DNA of 64,000 bases from an uncultured Lachnospiraceae bacterium. GTDB lineage: Bacteria; Bacillota; Clostridia; Lachnospirales; Lachnospiraceae. The stretch's first letter is position 1. Each line of letters begins with the position of its first letter. Shown piece by piece: positions 33,542 to 42,735 of the stretch. Both the position numbers and the translations under genes were made by a program. The DNA lies in the NCBI GenBank assembly GCA_902476645.1, contig CABSEG010000005.1, positions 1-64,000 of the forward strand. Reading direction: 5' to 3'. The notes beneath the pieces are model-generated. The model searched no databases and had not been told where the DNA came from. It was given only the letters and a program-made list of their open reading frames with translations.

Positions 33542-34904
33542 GGAATATCCTCCGCTATTTGAAATTTTCAGTCTGGTGCATGACAGGGAGGAGGCGGTAT
33601 TTTTAGATTCCTCTCTGCAAAACGAAATGGGCTGTTTTTCCATTGTGGGTTTGTATCCTTATCTGAAACTGGTAAAGGGAGAGAAATTTACCGTAAATGG
33701 GGAGCCCTGTGAAGAATCCTTTGAGGAGTATGTGAGCGCCTATCTGAGGCAAAACAGAGAGGATAACCCCACGAAGCTGCCACTAGTGGCAGGGGCTTTG
33801 GGGTATTTTTCTTATGACTACGGGAGAGAAAAGGAAGAAATCCATACCAGGCATTCCGGCCAGATTCGCATGCCTTTGTGCCAACTGTGTTTTTATGATG
33901 CTTTTCTGATTGAAGATCACAGAGAACAGAGTTTAAGCCTGATCGCCAATGGCAAAAAGAGGGACGCCGGTCAAATCATGGAGGAACTTTTGGATTTAGT
34001 TGAGCGGACAAGAAAAGACATGCAAAAAAGGGCCCCTCTGTTTCCAAGCAACCCAGAACGTAAGAAAGCGGATTTCCGGGCAGATTTCAGCGGAAATGCC
34101 TATAGGAAAGCCGTACAGAACATGATAGACTATATCATCGAAGGCGATATTTATATCGTAAACATGACCCAGCAGCTTCACATCCCCACAAAGGCAAATC
34201 CCTACGAGGTATTTTTAAGGCTGAGGAAAGAAAATCCATCTCCGTTTGGGGTTTATTTGAATACTCGGGAATTTCAGATTGTGTGCGCTTCCCCAGAACG
34301 ATTCCTTAGAATCAGAAACGGGCAGGTTGAGACAAGGCCCATAAAGGGCACCAGAAAGAGAGGACAGACGCCTGAGGAGGACGAACAGCTGCGTCTGGAA
34401 CTTCTTCACTCTGAAAAGGACCGAAGCGAGCTTCTGATGATCGTGGATTTGGAGCGTAACGATCTGAACCGGGTCTGCCGGCCGGGGAGTGTGCGTGTGA
34501 CCGAGTTGTTTACAGTGGAGACCTACGCTACCGTATTCCACCTGGTAGCCAATGTGGTGGGAGAACTGCAGGATGACAGAACTGCTATGGATGTGATTCA
34601 GGCGGTCTTTCCCGGAGGGTCCATCACCGGGGCTCCGAAGCTTAGGGCCATGGAACTGATTGACGAGCAAGAAAGGGGAAGGAGAGGTCTATATACTGGC
34701 TCCATAGGATATCTTTCCCTGGATGGAACCTGTGACTTAAATATCGTGATACGTACGGGCGTATTTCAGGAAGGGATCTGCCACCTGGGCGTGGGGGGCG
34801 GCATTACCTTTGAGTCGGATCTGACGTTTGAGTATGAGGAGACCTTGCAGAAGGCAAAGGCTATTTTGGAGGCATTGTATGAAGAGAAAGTATATCCTGT
34901 TTGA
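33519..34904 (+). CDS. pabB: Aminodeoxychorismate synthase component I
   Basis: A 461-residue chorismate-using enzyme of the TrpE/PabB family. With PabA it makes 4-amino-4-deoxychorismate. Seen in the sequence are the N-terminal domain with SIVGLYPYLKL and, in the catalytic half, YIVNMTQQLHIP, SPERFLRI, PIKGTRKRG (the KGT Lys is the PabB nucleophile), DLERNDLNRVC and PGGSITGAPKLRAMELI. PIKGT with Lys, rather than the PIAGT of anthranilate synthases, argues for PabB. It overlaps pabA and is followed by a HAD gene that overlaps its end by 26 bases. Confidence 0.93.
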   Translation: MRIIRELKEYPPLFEIFSLVHDREEAVFLDSSLQNEMGCFSIVGLYPYLKLVKGEKFTVNGEPCEESFEEYVSAYLRQNREDNPTKLPLVAGALGYFSYDYGREKEEIHTRHSGQIRMPLCQLCFYDAFLIEDHREQSLSLIANGKKRDAGQIMEELLDLVERTRKDMQKRAPLFPSNPERKKADFRADFSGNAYRKAVQNMIDYIIEGDIYIVNMTQQLHIPTKANPYEVFLRLRKENPSPFGVYLNTREFQIVCASPERFLRIRNGQVETRPIKGTRKRGQTPEEDEQLRLELLHSEKDRSELLMIVDLERNDLNRVCRPGSVRVTELFTVETYATVFHLVANVVGELQDDRTAMDVIQAVFPGGSITGAPKLRAMELIDEQERGRRGLYTGSIGYLSLDGTCDLNIVIRTGVFQEGICHLGVGGGITFESDLTFEYEETLQKAKAILEALYEEKVYPV

Positions 34905-35529
34905 TTTGGACGGAACCTTAACGGATTCCAGCGAGGGCATCACAAAGTCTGTGATTTATGCGCTGAACAGCTACGGGATTTTTGTGGACGATCCCAAAAG
35001 TTTATATTCCTTTATCGGGCCGCCTCTTCTGGATTCTTTTCAGAGATATTATGGATTTGATGAAGAGAGGGCACGGGAGGCGGTGGAAAAGTACCGGGAA
35101 TATTATGAGGTGACGGGAATCTTTGAGAATCGTGTATACGAAGGAATCCCGGAACTGTTGGGACAGCTTTGCGGAGAGGAAAAGACACTGCTGGTGGCCA
35201 CATCCAAGCCAAAGCAAATGGCAGAGCGGGTGCTGAAGCACTTTGAGCTGGATCACTTGTTTGCGGATATTGAAGGACCTGATAGGAAGGGACTCAAGGA
35301 AAAGAAAGAGGATGTAATCCGGCATCTGTTAGATAAACACGGAATCCAGGATCCAAACCAGGCGGTTATGGTAGGAGACCGGAAATATGATGTAGAGGGA
35401 GCCGCAAAGTTTGGAATTCCCTGTATTGGAGTATTGTACGGATTTGGAAGTCGAAGGGAATTGTCACAGGCCGCATGGATAGCAAAGGATGTGCGGGAAC
35501 TGGGGCGACTGCTTTTGGAGAGGTCCTGA
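34879..35529 (+). CDS. HAD-family phosphatase within the pab operon
   Basis: A 216-residue haloacid dehalogenase hydrolase of the phosphoglycolate phosphatase group. It has motif I FDLDGTLTDS, motif II ATSKPKQ, and motif IV MVGDRKYDVEGAA. The ATG at 34879 lies inside the end of pabB with GGAGG six bases ahead, so translation is coupled. The substrate is not shown by sequence. Its place between pabB and pabC suggests either metabolite repair or a missing folate step such as dihydroneopterin phosphate dephosphorylation; this is inference only. Confidence 0.88.
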   Translation: MKRKYILFDLDGTLTDSSEGITKSVIYALNSYGIFVDDPKSLYSFIGPPLLDSFQRYYGFDEERAREAVEKYREYYEVTGIFENRVYEGIPELLGQLCGEEKTLLVATSKPKQMAERVLKHFELDHLFADIEGPDRKGLKEKKEDVIRHLLDKHGIQDPNQAVMVGDRKYDVEGAAKFGIPCIGVLYGFGSRRELSQAAWIAKDVRELGRLLLERS

Positions 35530-35545
35530 GCCAGGGGAGGACGAA

Positions 35546-36265
35546 ATGAAAATAAATTTGGATGAGGGATATCAGTTCGGGCTTGGAGCTTTTGAAACCA
35601 TCCGCGTGGATGGGGGTGTGCCAAAGCTCTTAAAGCGTCATATTCAGAGATTGAACCATACCCTGGAATACCTGGATATTTCCAACAGAATCACCGAAGG
35701 GCAGGTGCAAAGGTGGCTGGAGGAAAAGGGACTGAAGCAGGGCGCTCTTAAGGTGATGGCGTCCCGGGAGAATACAGTGATCACCAGCAGAGCGAACCCT
35801 TACGGGCCCAGGCAGTGGGAGCTGGGATTTCAGATGGACTACAGTCCGATCCGGCGTAATGAAACCTCCCCTCTGGTGTATCATAAGACGTTTCATTACG
35901 GAGACTGTCTTTTAGAAAAGCGAAGGGCAGCGAAAGAGGGAATGGATGAACGCATTTTTTTGAATGGCAGGGGAGAACTCTGCGAGGGAACTTGCACCAA
36001 TCTTTTTTTTGCCAGCGGGGATCAGGTGTACACCCCGAAGCTTTCCTGCGGACTGCTTCCGGGAGTAGTAAGAAGCGTATTACTGGAACTGGGACTTGCC
36101 AGAGAAACGGTTTTACGCAAGGAAGATGTAAAGAATATGGACGAATGTTTTGTGACCAATTCCCTGATGGAGATTATGCCTGTCAGAAGGCTGGGGGACG
36201 TCATGTTTTCCGGAAGGGCCCAGGCAGAAAAGTGTCTGACAGTCTTCAGATCCTGTCAGGTATAA
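35546..36265 (+). CDS. pabC: Aminodeoxychorismate lyase (class IV PLP enzyme)
   Basis: A 239-residue fold-type IV pyridoxal phosphate enzyme. It has the N-terminal FGLGAFETIRV and RHIQRLNHTLEYL, then YHKTFHYGD, where the Lys probably binds PLP, and FLNGRGELCEGTCTNLFF followed by LLPGVVRSVLL. PabC turns aminodeoxychorismate into p-aminobenzoate and pyruvate. The ATG at 35546 follows GGGGAGG (35534-35540). The operon context with pabA and pabB supports lyase rather than branched-chain aminotransferase function. Confidence 0.86.
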   Translation: MKINLDEGYQFGLGAFETIRVDGGVPKLLKRHIQRLNHTLEYLDISNRITEGQVQRWLEEKGLKQGALKVMASRENTVITSRANPYGPRQWELGFQMDYSPIRRNETSPLVYHKTFHYGDCLLEKRRAAKEGMDERIFLNGRGELCEGTCTNLFFASGDQVYTPKLSCGLLPGVVRSVLLELGLARETVLRKEDVKNMDECFVTNSLMEIMPVRRLGDVMFSGRAQAEKCLTVFRSCQV

Positions 36266-36305
36266 TGGTCTGGCCAGCTTAATAGATATATAAAAAAGTA
36301 AGTGG

Positions 36306-36728
36306 GTGAGGCGATTGAAAAAGGCCTGCTGGCTTCGGGGAATGTTACTGTTACTCTTTTTGACCATGCTTTTGGGATGTTCGCAAAAAGACAGTCAGGA
36401 GGACCGTGGAAAAGAAGCTGCCTACACGGTGGTAGACCCGGATGAGGTGCCGGAGGAGTTACAGGAGATTATAGAAAAGAACAGGGGATATGAGATGAAG
36501 ATGAGCTATCTGGCAGACCAGGTATTGTATGCAGTTCGCGGGTACGGGAAACAAAAGACCGGGGGCTACAGCATTCAGGTCAACGGGGTATGGAGTACAG
36601 AAGAGGAGATTCATGTGGATACCAGCCTGATCGGCCCCTCTCCAGACCGGGAAGTAAAGGAGGAGCCCTCTTATCCCTGTTTGGTTTTGAATCTGGGGAG
36701 AACAGAAAAACAGGTGGTTTTTGATTAA
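36306..36728 (+). CDS. Lipoprotein with PrcB-like C-terminal domain
   Basis: A roughly 140-residue lipoprotein. A hydrophobic signal (RGMLLLLFLTMLLGC) ends in a clear lipobox LLGC. The later part, QVLYAVRGYGKQKTGGYSIQ ending in PSYPCLVLNLG, matches the PrcB C-terminal domain, which in Treponema helps the dentilisin protease. Here there is no protease neighbour. The start is uncertain: GTG 36306 is the longest option, and TTG 36315 would use GTGAGG as its ribosome binding site at short spacing. Confidence 0.72.
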   Translation: MRRLKKACWLRGMLLLLFLTMLLGCSQKDSQEDRGKEAAYTVVDPDEVPEELQEIIEKNRGYEMKMSYLADQVLYAVRGYGKQKTGGYSIQVNGVWSTEEEIHVDTSLIGPSPDREVKEEPSYPCLVLNLGRTEKQVVFD

Positions 36729-36749
36729 CGGGAAAATACACATAATGGG

Positions 36750-36798
36750 AAGCCCTTTCGCATAAACTTATGAAAGATGATGCAGGGAGGGCTTTTTT
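36750..36798 (+). terminator. Hairpin with T run overlapping the next ribosome binding site
   Basis: AAGCCCT (36750-36756) / AGGGCTT (36788-36794) followed by six T. The right arm includes part of GGGAGGG, the likely ribosome binding site for the GTG at 36800, so it may both end transcription and hide the site. Confidence 0.5.
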
Positions 36799-36799
36799 G

Positions 36800-38350
36800 G
36801 TGGAATTATTAAAGAAGAATATCCGTATGAACCGACAAAAGAGCAGTGCAGTAAGTCAGGTGGCACTGGAGGAAGACGTTAATGTGCCGGACAGTAAGCC
36901 GGATGTGCGAAGCATGATTCAGGAAGACGGAGCTATTCACGTGGAGGATACCAGAATTGAAGAAGACCGAGTGGTGCTGACCGGGTATCTGAGCGTGAGG
37001 GTGCTGTATATCGCGGACGGGGAGGAGCTGCAGATACATAAACTGGAGAGCCGTCTGCCCTTCGAAGAAAAACTGAACCTGGAAGGCGCCAGGGACGGGG
37101 ACAATGTGAGAGTGAAATGGGATGTGGAGGATTTAAAGGTCAGTCTGATAAACTCCAGAAAGGTCAGTATGCAGGCATTGGTAACCTTTCACGCATCCAT
37201 AGAGGAGCTGTACGATGTGCAGGCAGGCGTGGAGCTTCACGGTATAGAAGGACTGAGTGTTCTGACAGAGGAACTAAAGCCCCTGTCTTTGGCGGTACAG
37301 AAAAAGGATATCGTAAGAGTAAAGGATGAGATTGCCTTGTCTTCGAACAAGCCGAACATCGGGGAAGTGCTCTGGGATAGTATTCAGCTTAGGGGCACGG
37401 ATGTGCGGGTACTGGACGGACAGCTGGATATTAAGGGAGAGTTGTTTGTATTTATTTTGTACGCCGGGGACGATGAAAATGCCACAAAGCAGTGGATTGA
37501 GACGACAGTTCCCTTCCAGGAAACCATAGCCTGTGCCGGATGCACCCCGTCTATGGTGTCGGACGTGGAGCTTGCCCTGGCTGGGACCACGCTGGAGGTA
37601 CGCCCGGATTATGATGGGGAAGAGGCTCTATTGGAGCTGGATATTAAGCTCTATGAGGAAGAGACAGTGGAAGTGCTCTCCGACGTGTATACCCCTCTTA
37701 AAGAGTTGGTCCCCGTCACCAGCAGGCAGGTATACGAGAGTCTTGTTGTGAAAAATTTCTCAAAATGCAGAACCGGGGACCGGATTCGCATGGAGGCCAA
37801 ACAACCCAGAATGTTACAGGTTTGCCATAGCAGAGGGGAGGTCAAGGTGGATGAAACTTCCGTGACCGAAAACGGTATTCAGGTGGAGGGAGCTGTCTAT
37901 GTATCCGTGCTGTATATCACTGCGGAAGATCAGCAGCCCTTTGCCATGATGCATGGAGTCATTCCCTTTACTCATACGATTTCGGTCCCCCAGATCAATC
38001 AGGATTGCAGATATCGCCTGCAGACAGAGCTGGAGCAGCTTTCCACCACGATGATCGACAGCGAGGAGATGGAAGTAAAGGCCGGGATCAATCTGAATGT
38101 GCTGGTGGTTCAGGTCCACGAGCAGGACTGTATTTTGGATGTGGAAGAGCGGGAGCTGGATTTAAAAAAATTACAGGAACTCCCGGGAATGGTAGGATAC
38201 GTGGTGCAGCCGGAGGATAGTCTGTGGAGTATTGCAAAGTGTCACTATACCACTCCCGAACAGATTATGGAGTTGAATGGCCTAAGCGGCAGAGATTTAA
38301 AGCCGGGAACCAGTCTTTTGCTCATGAAATCTATGGATAAAATGCATTGA
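36800..38350 (+). CDS. SPOCS (DUF3794) and LysM domain protein, spore-related
   Basis: A 516-residue protein with DUF3794/SPOCS domains and a C-terminal LysM. The opening ELLKKNIRMNRQKSSAVSQV with NVPDSKPDVRSMIQ is the typical N-terminus of this family, so GTG 36800 is the natural start although ATG 36770 is in frame; GGGAGGG precedes it. The three SPOCS-like blocks each contain the pattern GYLSVRVLYIADGEE or a variant. The LysM (GYVVQPEDSLWSIAKCHYTT to PGTSLLLM) binds peptidoglycan. Family members are found in the spore envelope of Clostridia and relate to SpoVID/SafA-like assembly. Confidence 0.9.
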   Translation: MELLKKNIRMNRQKSSAVSQVALEEDVNVPDSKPDVRSMIQEDGAIHVEDTRIEEDRVVLTGYLSVRVLYIADGEELQIHKLESRLPFEEKLNLEGARDGDNVRVKWDVEDLKVSLINSRKVSMQALVTFHASIEELYDVQAGVELHGIEGLSVLTEELKPLSLAVQKKDIVRVKDEIALSSNKPNIGEVLWDSIQLRGTDVRVLDGQLDIKGELFVFILYAGDDENATKQWIETTVPFQETIACAGCTPSMVSDVELALAGTTLEVRPDYDGEEALLELDIKLYEEETVEVLSDVYTPLKELVPVTSRQVYESLVVKNFSKCRTGDRIRMEAKQPRMLQVCHSRGEVKVDETSVTENGIQVEGAVYVSVLYITAEDQQPFAMMHGVIPFTHTISVPQINQDCRYRLQTELEQLSTTMIDSEEMEVKAGINLNVLVVQVHEQDCILDVEERELDLKKLQELPGMVGYVVQPEDSLWSIAKCHYTTPEQIMELNGLSGRDLKPGTSLLLMKSMDKMH

Positions 38351-38374
38351 CATTTAGATAGTTCATGATACAAT
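38347..38374 (+). promoter_or_regulatory. Promoter of ispE
   Basis: Perfect TTGACA (38347-38352) overlaps the stop codon of the SPOCS gene, with a 16-base spacer before TACAAT (38369-38374). Confidence 0.65.
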
Positions 38375-38438
38375 AGAAACTATAGTAAATTTTATTATAG
38401 TGGGATTTTGCGCTGTATTACAGCACAGTGAGGTAGTG

Positions 38439-39317
38439 ATGAGAGAGATAAAGCTAAAAGCTCTGGCAAAGGTGAACCTGGGGCTTGATGTGGTGCGCAA
38501 AAGAGAGGACGGTTATCATGAGGTGCGGATGATTATGCAGACCGTTCGCCTGTATGATCAGATCAAGCTTTCCGTAAAGGAAAAACCGGGAATCACCATA
38601 AAGACAAACCTGGTTTATCTCCCGGTCAACGAGGAGAACCTGGCCTATAAGTCCGCGAAGCTTTTGATGGATGAGTTTGGCATCAAAAGGGGACTGAAGA
38701 TGGAGCTTCGGAAGTTTATCCCGGTGGCGGCCGGGATGGCTGGCGGAAGCTCAGACGCAGCGGCTGTGCTGGTGGGCGTAAACCGCATGTTTCAGCTGGG
38801 TCTGACAAAAAAAGAATTGATGAAAAGGGGCGTGACCATCGGAGCGGATGTGCCCTACTGCATTATGCGGGGGACTGCATTGGCAGAGGGGATCGGTGAA
38901 AAGCTTACGCCCCTTCCCTCCATGCCCCCATGTCATGTTTTGATTGCCAAGCCGGCTATTCACGTATCCACAAAATTTGTCTATACGAATCTGCGGGCGG
39001 ATCAGCTAAAAGAGCATCCGGATATTGACGGGCAGATTCGGGCTCTGCAGAGAGGGGACTTATATGGCTTGGCGGAAAAAATGGGCAATGTGCTGGAGAC
39101 AGTAACCATACCGGCATACCCTGTGATCGGAGAGATTAAGAGAGTTATGATGGGGAAGGGGGCAGTAGGTGCCATGATGAGCGGAAGCGGGCCTACGGTC
39201 TTCGGACTTTTTGATGACGAGAGAAAGGCAAGACATACTTATGAGAAATTACGCAGCGGTAGCCTTGCCAGACAAGTCTACCTAACAAGCGTATTTAACA
39301 ACGGAGGTAAAGATTGA
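38439..39317 (+). CDS. ispE: 4-diphosphocytidyl-2-C-methyl-D-erythritol kinase
   Basis: IspE phosphorylates CDP-methylerythritol in the MEP isoprenoid pathway. The 292 residues are of the GHMP kinase fold: LKALAKVNLGLDVVRKREDG with GYHEVRMIMQ at the N-terminus, the ATP loop PVAAGMAGGSSDAAAVL, and the late MMSGSGPTVFGLF. The ATG at 38439 follows GTGAGGTAG; frame-open sequence upstream includes the promoter. The stop overlaps the next start in TGATG. Confidence 0.95.
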   Translation: MREIKLKALAKVNLGLDVVRKREDGYHEVRMIMQTVRLYDQIKLSVKEKPGITIKTNLVYLPVNEENLAYKSAKLLMDEFGIKRGLKMELRKFIPVAAGMAGGSSDAAAVLVGVNRMFQLGLTKKELMKRGVTIGADVPYCIMRGTALAEGIGEKLTPLPSMPPCHVLIAKPAIHVSTKFVYTNLRADQLKEHPDIDGQIRALQRGDLYGLAEKMGNVLETVTIPAYPVIGEIKRVMMGKGAVGAMMSGSGPTVFGLFDDERKARHTYEKLRSGSLARQVYLTSVFNNGGKD

Positions 39318-39991
39318 TGACAGAGGATTTCCAGATCGATATGAATGAATATTTGCCCCTGAGGGACGTGGTATTCAATACGCTTCGACAGGCGATTCTA
39401 AAGGGGGAGCTAAAACCCGGAGAGCGTCTTATGGAGATACAGTTGGCGAAAAAGCTGGGGGTTAGCCGTACACCCGTAAGGGAGGCCATCCGAAAGCTGG
39501 AGCTGGAGGGGCTGGTGCTGATGATTCCCAGAAAAGGTGCCGAAGTGGCACAGATCACGGCACGGGATCTGGAGGATGTTTTGGAAGTAAGAGGAGCTCT
39601 GGAGGAGTTGGCTGTAAAGGATGCCTGCGAGCATATTACGGATGAGCAGCTGCGGGAGCTTCGCAAGGCAGCCGAGGAGTTTAAACGCTGCCTCAGAGAG
39701 GAAGATATCATAGCCTGTGTGCACGCTGATATCAATTTCCACGAGATCATATACGGAGCAACGAATAACCGCAGGCTTTTACAGATCCTCAATAATCTGA
39801 GAGAGCAGATGTACCGTTACCGGATGGAGTATCTGAAAGATAAGAATATGCATCAAACACTTTTGGACGAGCACGAAGCCATCCGTATAGCCTTAAAGAG
39901 TCATGATAAGGAAAAAGCGGGAGAGGCCATCCGGATCCACATTGAAAATCAGAAGGATTCCATTATGAACAGCTTACGCAACAGGGAATAG
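39317..39991 (+). CDS. GntR-family transcription regulator with FCD domain
   Basis: A 224-residue regulator. The winged helix (about residues 10-75) reads LRDVVFNTLRQAILKGELKPG, then EIQLAKKLGVSRTPVREAIR and GLVLMIPRKGAEV. The C-terminal all-helical FCD domain has DVLEVRGALEELAVKDAC, DINFHEIIYGATNN and HEAIRIALKSHD, with His residues that can hold a metal or carboxylate ligand. It follows GGAGGTAAAG and overlaps the ispE stop by one base. The target genes are unknown; the repeated pairing with ispE suggests co-transcription rather than a regulatory link. Confidence 0.9.
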   Translation: MTEDFQIDMNEYLPLRDVVFNTLRQAILKGELKPGERLMEIQLAKKLGVSRTPVREAIRKLELEGLVLMIPRKGAEVAQITARDLEDVLEVRGALEELAVKDACEHITDEQLRELRKAAEEFKRCLREEDIIACVHADINFHEIIYGATNNRRLLQILNNLREQMYRYRMEYLKDKNMHQTLLDEHEAIRIALKSHDKEKAGEAIRIHIENQKDSIMNSLRNRE

Positions 39992-40044
39992 GACAGGATT
40001 GAATGGTATAGTTATGGGAAAACTGCATATGCTATGGAATAGTC

Positions 40045-40074
40045 AAGGGTAAGAAGTCATTCTTACCCTTTTTT
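40045..40074 (+). terminator. Rho-independent terminator after the GntR gene
   Basis: AAGGGTAAGAA (40045-40055) / TTCTTACCCTT (40060-40070), 4-base loop, then T run. Confidence 0.92.
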
Positions 40075-40155
40075 CTAACTTCATGCGCATGACCTAAGGA
40101 GGAGCCCTGCAACAGGGAGAAAAGCAAAGAACAGCGCAGAAAGAGAGGGAGAAAC

Positions 40156-41631
40156 ATGGACGTATCGGCGGATATTAACATCAATCGCCAGGAAGTGCAG
40201 AGAAAAATCCGGGATTGCAGCGACATCCTTTTTCGGCCTATGAAAATCGGGAGCCGGAAAAGTGTTTCCTGCTTTCTGATTTATGTGGAGGTAGCTTCAT
40301 CTAACATGATGCTGGAGGACTCAGTTATTGGCAGATTCCTCAATCATATGCGTAGTGCCGAGGACGGGGAAATTATTAGTATTCTTGCCAATGATGCCCT
40401 GGGCATTTCAGATACAAAACTTTTGGATACCATAGAAGAGTCAATGGCCGCCATGTTGGCGGGAAATGTAGTATTGTTTGTGGATGGTTTTCCTCATGGA
40501 ATTAAAATCGGAAGCAAGGGGTATCCCAGCGCAGGCGTGATGAAGGCAGAGTCCGAAAAAGTATTAAGGGGATCCAAGGAAGCGTTCAGCGAATCGGTAA
40601 AGGTCAACACCGCCCTGATTCGAAAACGAATTCGGGATACCAGGATGAAAGTGCTGGAACAGCCGGTGGGAACGTATTCCAATACCATGACAGCGCTGGT
40701 TTACATGGAAGGGGTGGCGTATCAGCCCATATTGAAACAAGTTCAGGAAAAACTAAAGACCTTCGAAGTGGACGGGGTGTTAGACAGCGGCGTGATCGAA
40801 CAACTGACGGAGGATACCTGGTATTCGCCCTTTCCCCAATACCAGACCACGGAGCGCCCAGACCGGGCGGCCATGGCAGTTTTGGAGGGGAGGGTGGTTT
40901 TAGTCAGTGACAATTCTCCGGAGGCCCTGATTTTACCTACAACCTGGAATAGTCTGTTTCAGACCAGTGACGATTACTACCGGCATTTTGCCATTGTGAC
41001 CTTCCTGCGGATTGTTCGGTATCTGGCAGCGTTTCTGGCTGTGGCTCTTCCCGGCATTTATGTGGCCGTGATCAACTACCATCCGCAGTTGCTTCCCGCC
41101 AATCTGATTTTTTCCCTCGCCGAGGCCAGGGCAGGAGTTCCCTTTCCCGGCATTGTGGAAGTGCTATTGTTAGAGTGGTCCTTTGAGCTGTTGAGGGAGG
41201 CGGGACTTCGTATGCCCGGCCCCATTGGAAACACCATCGGAATTGTAGGGGGACTGATCATCGGTCAGGCAGCGGTCAGCGCGAACATTGTCAGCCCGGT
41301 GGTGGTGGTAGTGGTAGCTTTGACAGCCCTGGGATCCTTCTGTGTTCCAAATGAGGAGGTATCGGAGGCGCTTCGTTTGTACAAATACGTGATCCTGTTT
41401 CTGTGCGGATTTTTCGGGATTTTAGGAGTGTTTTTAGGCGGATTCCTGCTGATGGTACATCTTGGCGGCCTGAAGAGTTTTGGCGTATCCTATCTGACCC
41501 CCTTTTGCAAGGTGGAGGAAGGGGCAGGCTTGGCAGTGAGAGACGACCTGGTCAAGGGACCGGCCAGAAGGCAGAGTAAGAGGCCTGTGTTTGCAGTTCA
41601 GAAAAACAGGACAAGGCTCAAAATGAGATAG
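40156..41631 (+). CDS. Spore germination protein, GerA/GerKA family
   Basis: A 491-residue A subunit of a GerA-type germinant receptor, which sits in the spore inner membrane and starts germination on nutrient binding. The soluble N-terminal part has the family features FLIYVEVASSNMMLEDSVIG-like and VLFVDGF, TLIRKRIRD-like and YMEGVAYQPILKQV; FPQYQTTERPDRAA precedes the membrane part, which has about five helices, with GIYVAVINYHPQLLP and PGPIGNTIGIVGGLIIGQAA. The start follows AGAGAGGGAG. B and short C subunits follow, 12 bases away and overlapping respectively. Confidence 0.93.
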   Translation: MDVSADININRQEVQRKIRDCSDILFRPMKIGSRKSVSCFLIYVEVASSNMMLEDSVIGRFLNHMRSAEDGEIISILANDALGISDTKLLDTIEESMAAMLAGNVVLFVDGFPHGIKIGSKGYPSAGVMKAESEKVLRGSKEAFSESVKVNTALIRKRIRDTRMKVLEQPVGTYSNTMTALVYMEGVAYQPILKQVQEKLKTFEVDGVLDSGVIEQLTEDTWYSPFPQYQTTERPDRAAMAVLEGRVVLVSDNSPEALILPTTWNSLFQTSDDYYRHFAIVTFLRIVRYLAAFLAVALPGIYVAVINYHPQLLPANLIFSLAEARAGVPFPGIVEVLLLEWSFELLREAGLRMPGPIGNTIGIVGGLIIGQAAVSANIVSPVVVVVVALTALGSFCVPNEEVSEALRLYKYVILFLCGFFGILGVFLGGFLLMVHLGGLKSFGVSYLTPFCKVEEGAGLAVRDDLVKGPARRQSKRPVFAVQKNRTRLKMR

Positions 41632-41643
41632 GAGAGATGGCGG

Positions 41644-42735
41644 ATGTTTTCTGAAAATGAAAGAATCTCCAGCAGGCAGCTGAAGCGGCTGGTGGTGCTG
41701 GACTGGATAGGGAAGGCTTGTTTATTGCTGCCACTGTTTATTGAGCGATCCGATGGGAGAAGCTTTACGGTCAGTCTGATGATCGGGCTGGTTTTATCCC
41801 TGTTTTATATTTGCCTGATTTCTTGGCTGGGCAGGCAGGTACAAAACGACTATTTTGGGTATGTACAAAACAGAATGGGAAAGGGCGCCGCGCTTGTCCT
41901 GGCCCTGGTCTATTGGTTGTATGCGTTTGTCAATACGGTTTACCTAGTAAGACTGTTTGGGGAGGTGGCGGGTACCTTTCTGCTGCCAGAGCTGGGGCAG
42001 GAGATTTTGTTTGCTCTGGTTGTGGCAGCCGGATGTTATGGGGCATTTCAGGGGCTGGAGGGCAGGGCCAGAACAGCGGAGGCATTGTATGGGATTTTGC
42101 TGATTCCCCTTGGTATATTGTTGTTGGCAGCGGCTATACCCATAAGATCCGAATATTTGAGCCCGGGGCAGGCCGCGCTCTCTCTGGAGATGCTGGGGCA
42201 TGGGCTGCAGGTTTTTATGGCTTTTGGAGGAGCGGGTATTTTCCTGTTTGTAGCGCCCAGAGTGGAGAGGAAGAAAGAATTTGGTAAGGCGCTTCGCCGA
42301 AGTGTGGTAATTGTAGGGGGAGCTGCGTTAGCGATGCTTCTGACCTCCATCGGCACCTTTGGGGAGGAGGGGGTAAGAGCCCTTCCCTGGCCGGTAATCA
42401 CGCTGATGAGCACAGTGGAAATTCCGGGAGGGTTTTTGCAACGGTGGGATGTGGTCTTTACCGGATTGCTGCTGACCACCTTTTTTATCGCAGTCTCCAC
42501 GGGGATGTTTTATATCCGGCTGATGAGCGAGCAGCTATTACCCTGGCGCAGGCCCAAGGTCTTCCTGCTTTTCGGCGCTTTGGCAGTATTTCTGGCCGCG
42601 TGCTGGTGTAAATCCTATGAGACCGCGGCAAGGGTGTACGTTGTGGTAAACGGATATGTCATGGTTCCGCTGGCAGTGGGAATCACCTGCTTGCTGGCTT
42701 TGATCGAGTGGAATAAAAAGAGGAGAAAAGCATGA
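41644..42735 (+). CDS. Spore germination permease, GerAB family
   Basis: A 363-residue membrane protein with about ten predicted helices, of the GerAB subset of the APC transporter superfamily. It starts SSRQLKRLVVLDWIGKACLL, and shows LVLALVYWLYAFVNTVYLVR and a central GLEGRARTAEALYGILLIPL. It is the B subunit that is thought to form the germinant-binding or ion-conducting channel. It ends in an ATGA overlap with the following lipoprotein gene. Nutrient specificity cannot be predicted. Confidence 0.88.
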   Translation: MFSENERISSRQLKRLVVLDWIGKACLLLPLFIERSDGRSFTVSLMIGLVLSLFYICLISWLGRQVQNDYFGYVQNRMGKGAALVLALVYWLYAFVNTVYLVRLFGEVAGTFLLPELGQEILFALVVAAGCYGAFQGLEGRARTAEALYGILLIPLGILLLAAAIPIRSEYLSPGQAALSLEMLGHGLQVFMAFGGAGIFLFVAPRVERKKEFGKALRRSVVIVGGAALAMLLTSIGTFGEEGVRALPWPVITLMSTVEIPGGFLQRWDVVFTGLLLTTFFIAVSTGMFYIRLMSEQLLPWRRPKVFLLFGALAVFLAACWCKSYETAARVYVVVNGYVMVPLAVGITCLLALIEWNKKRRKA

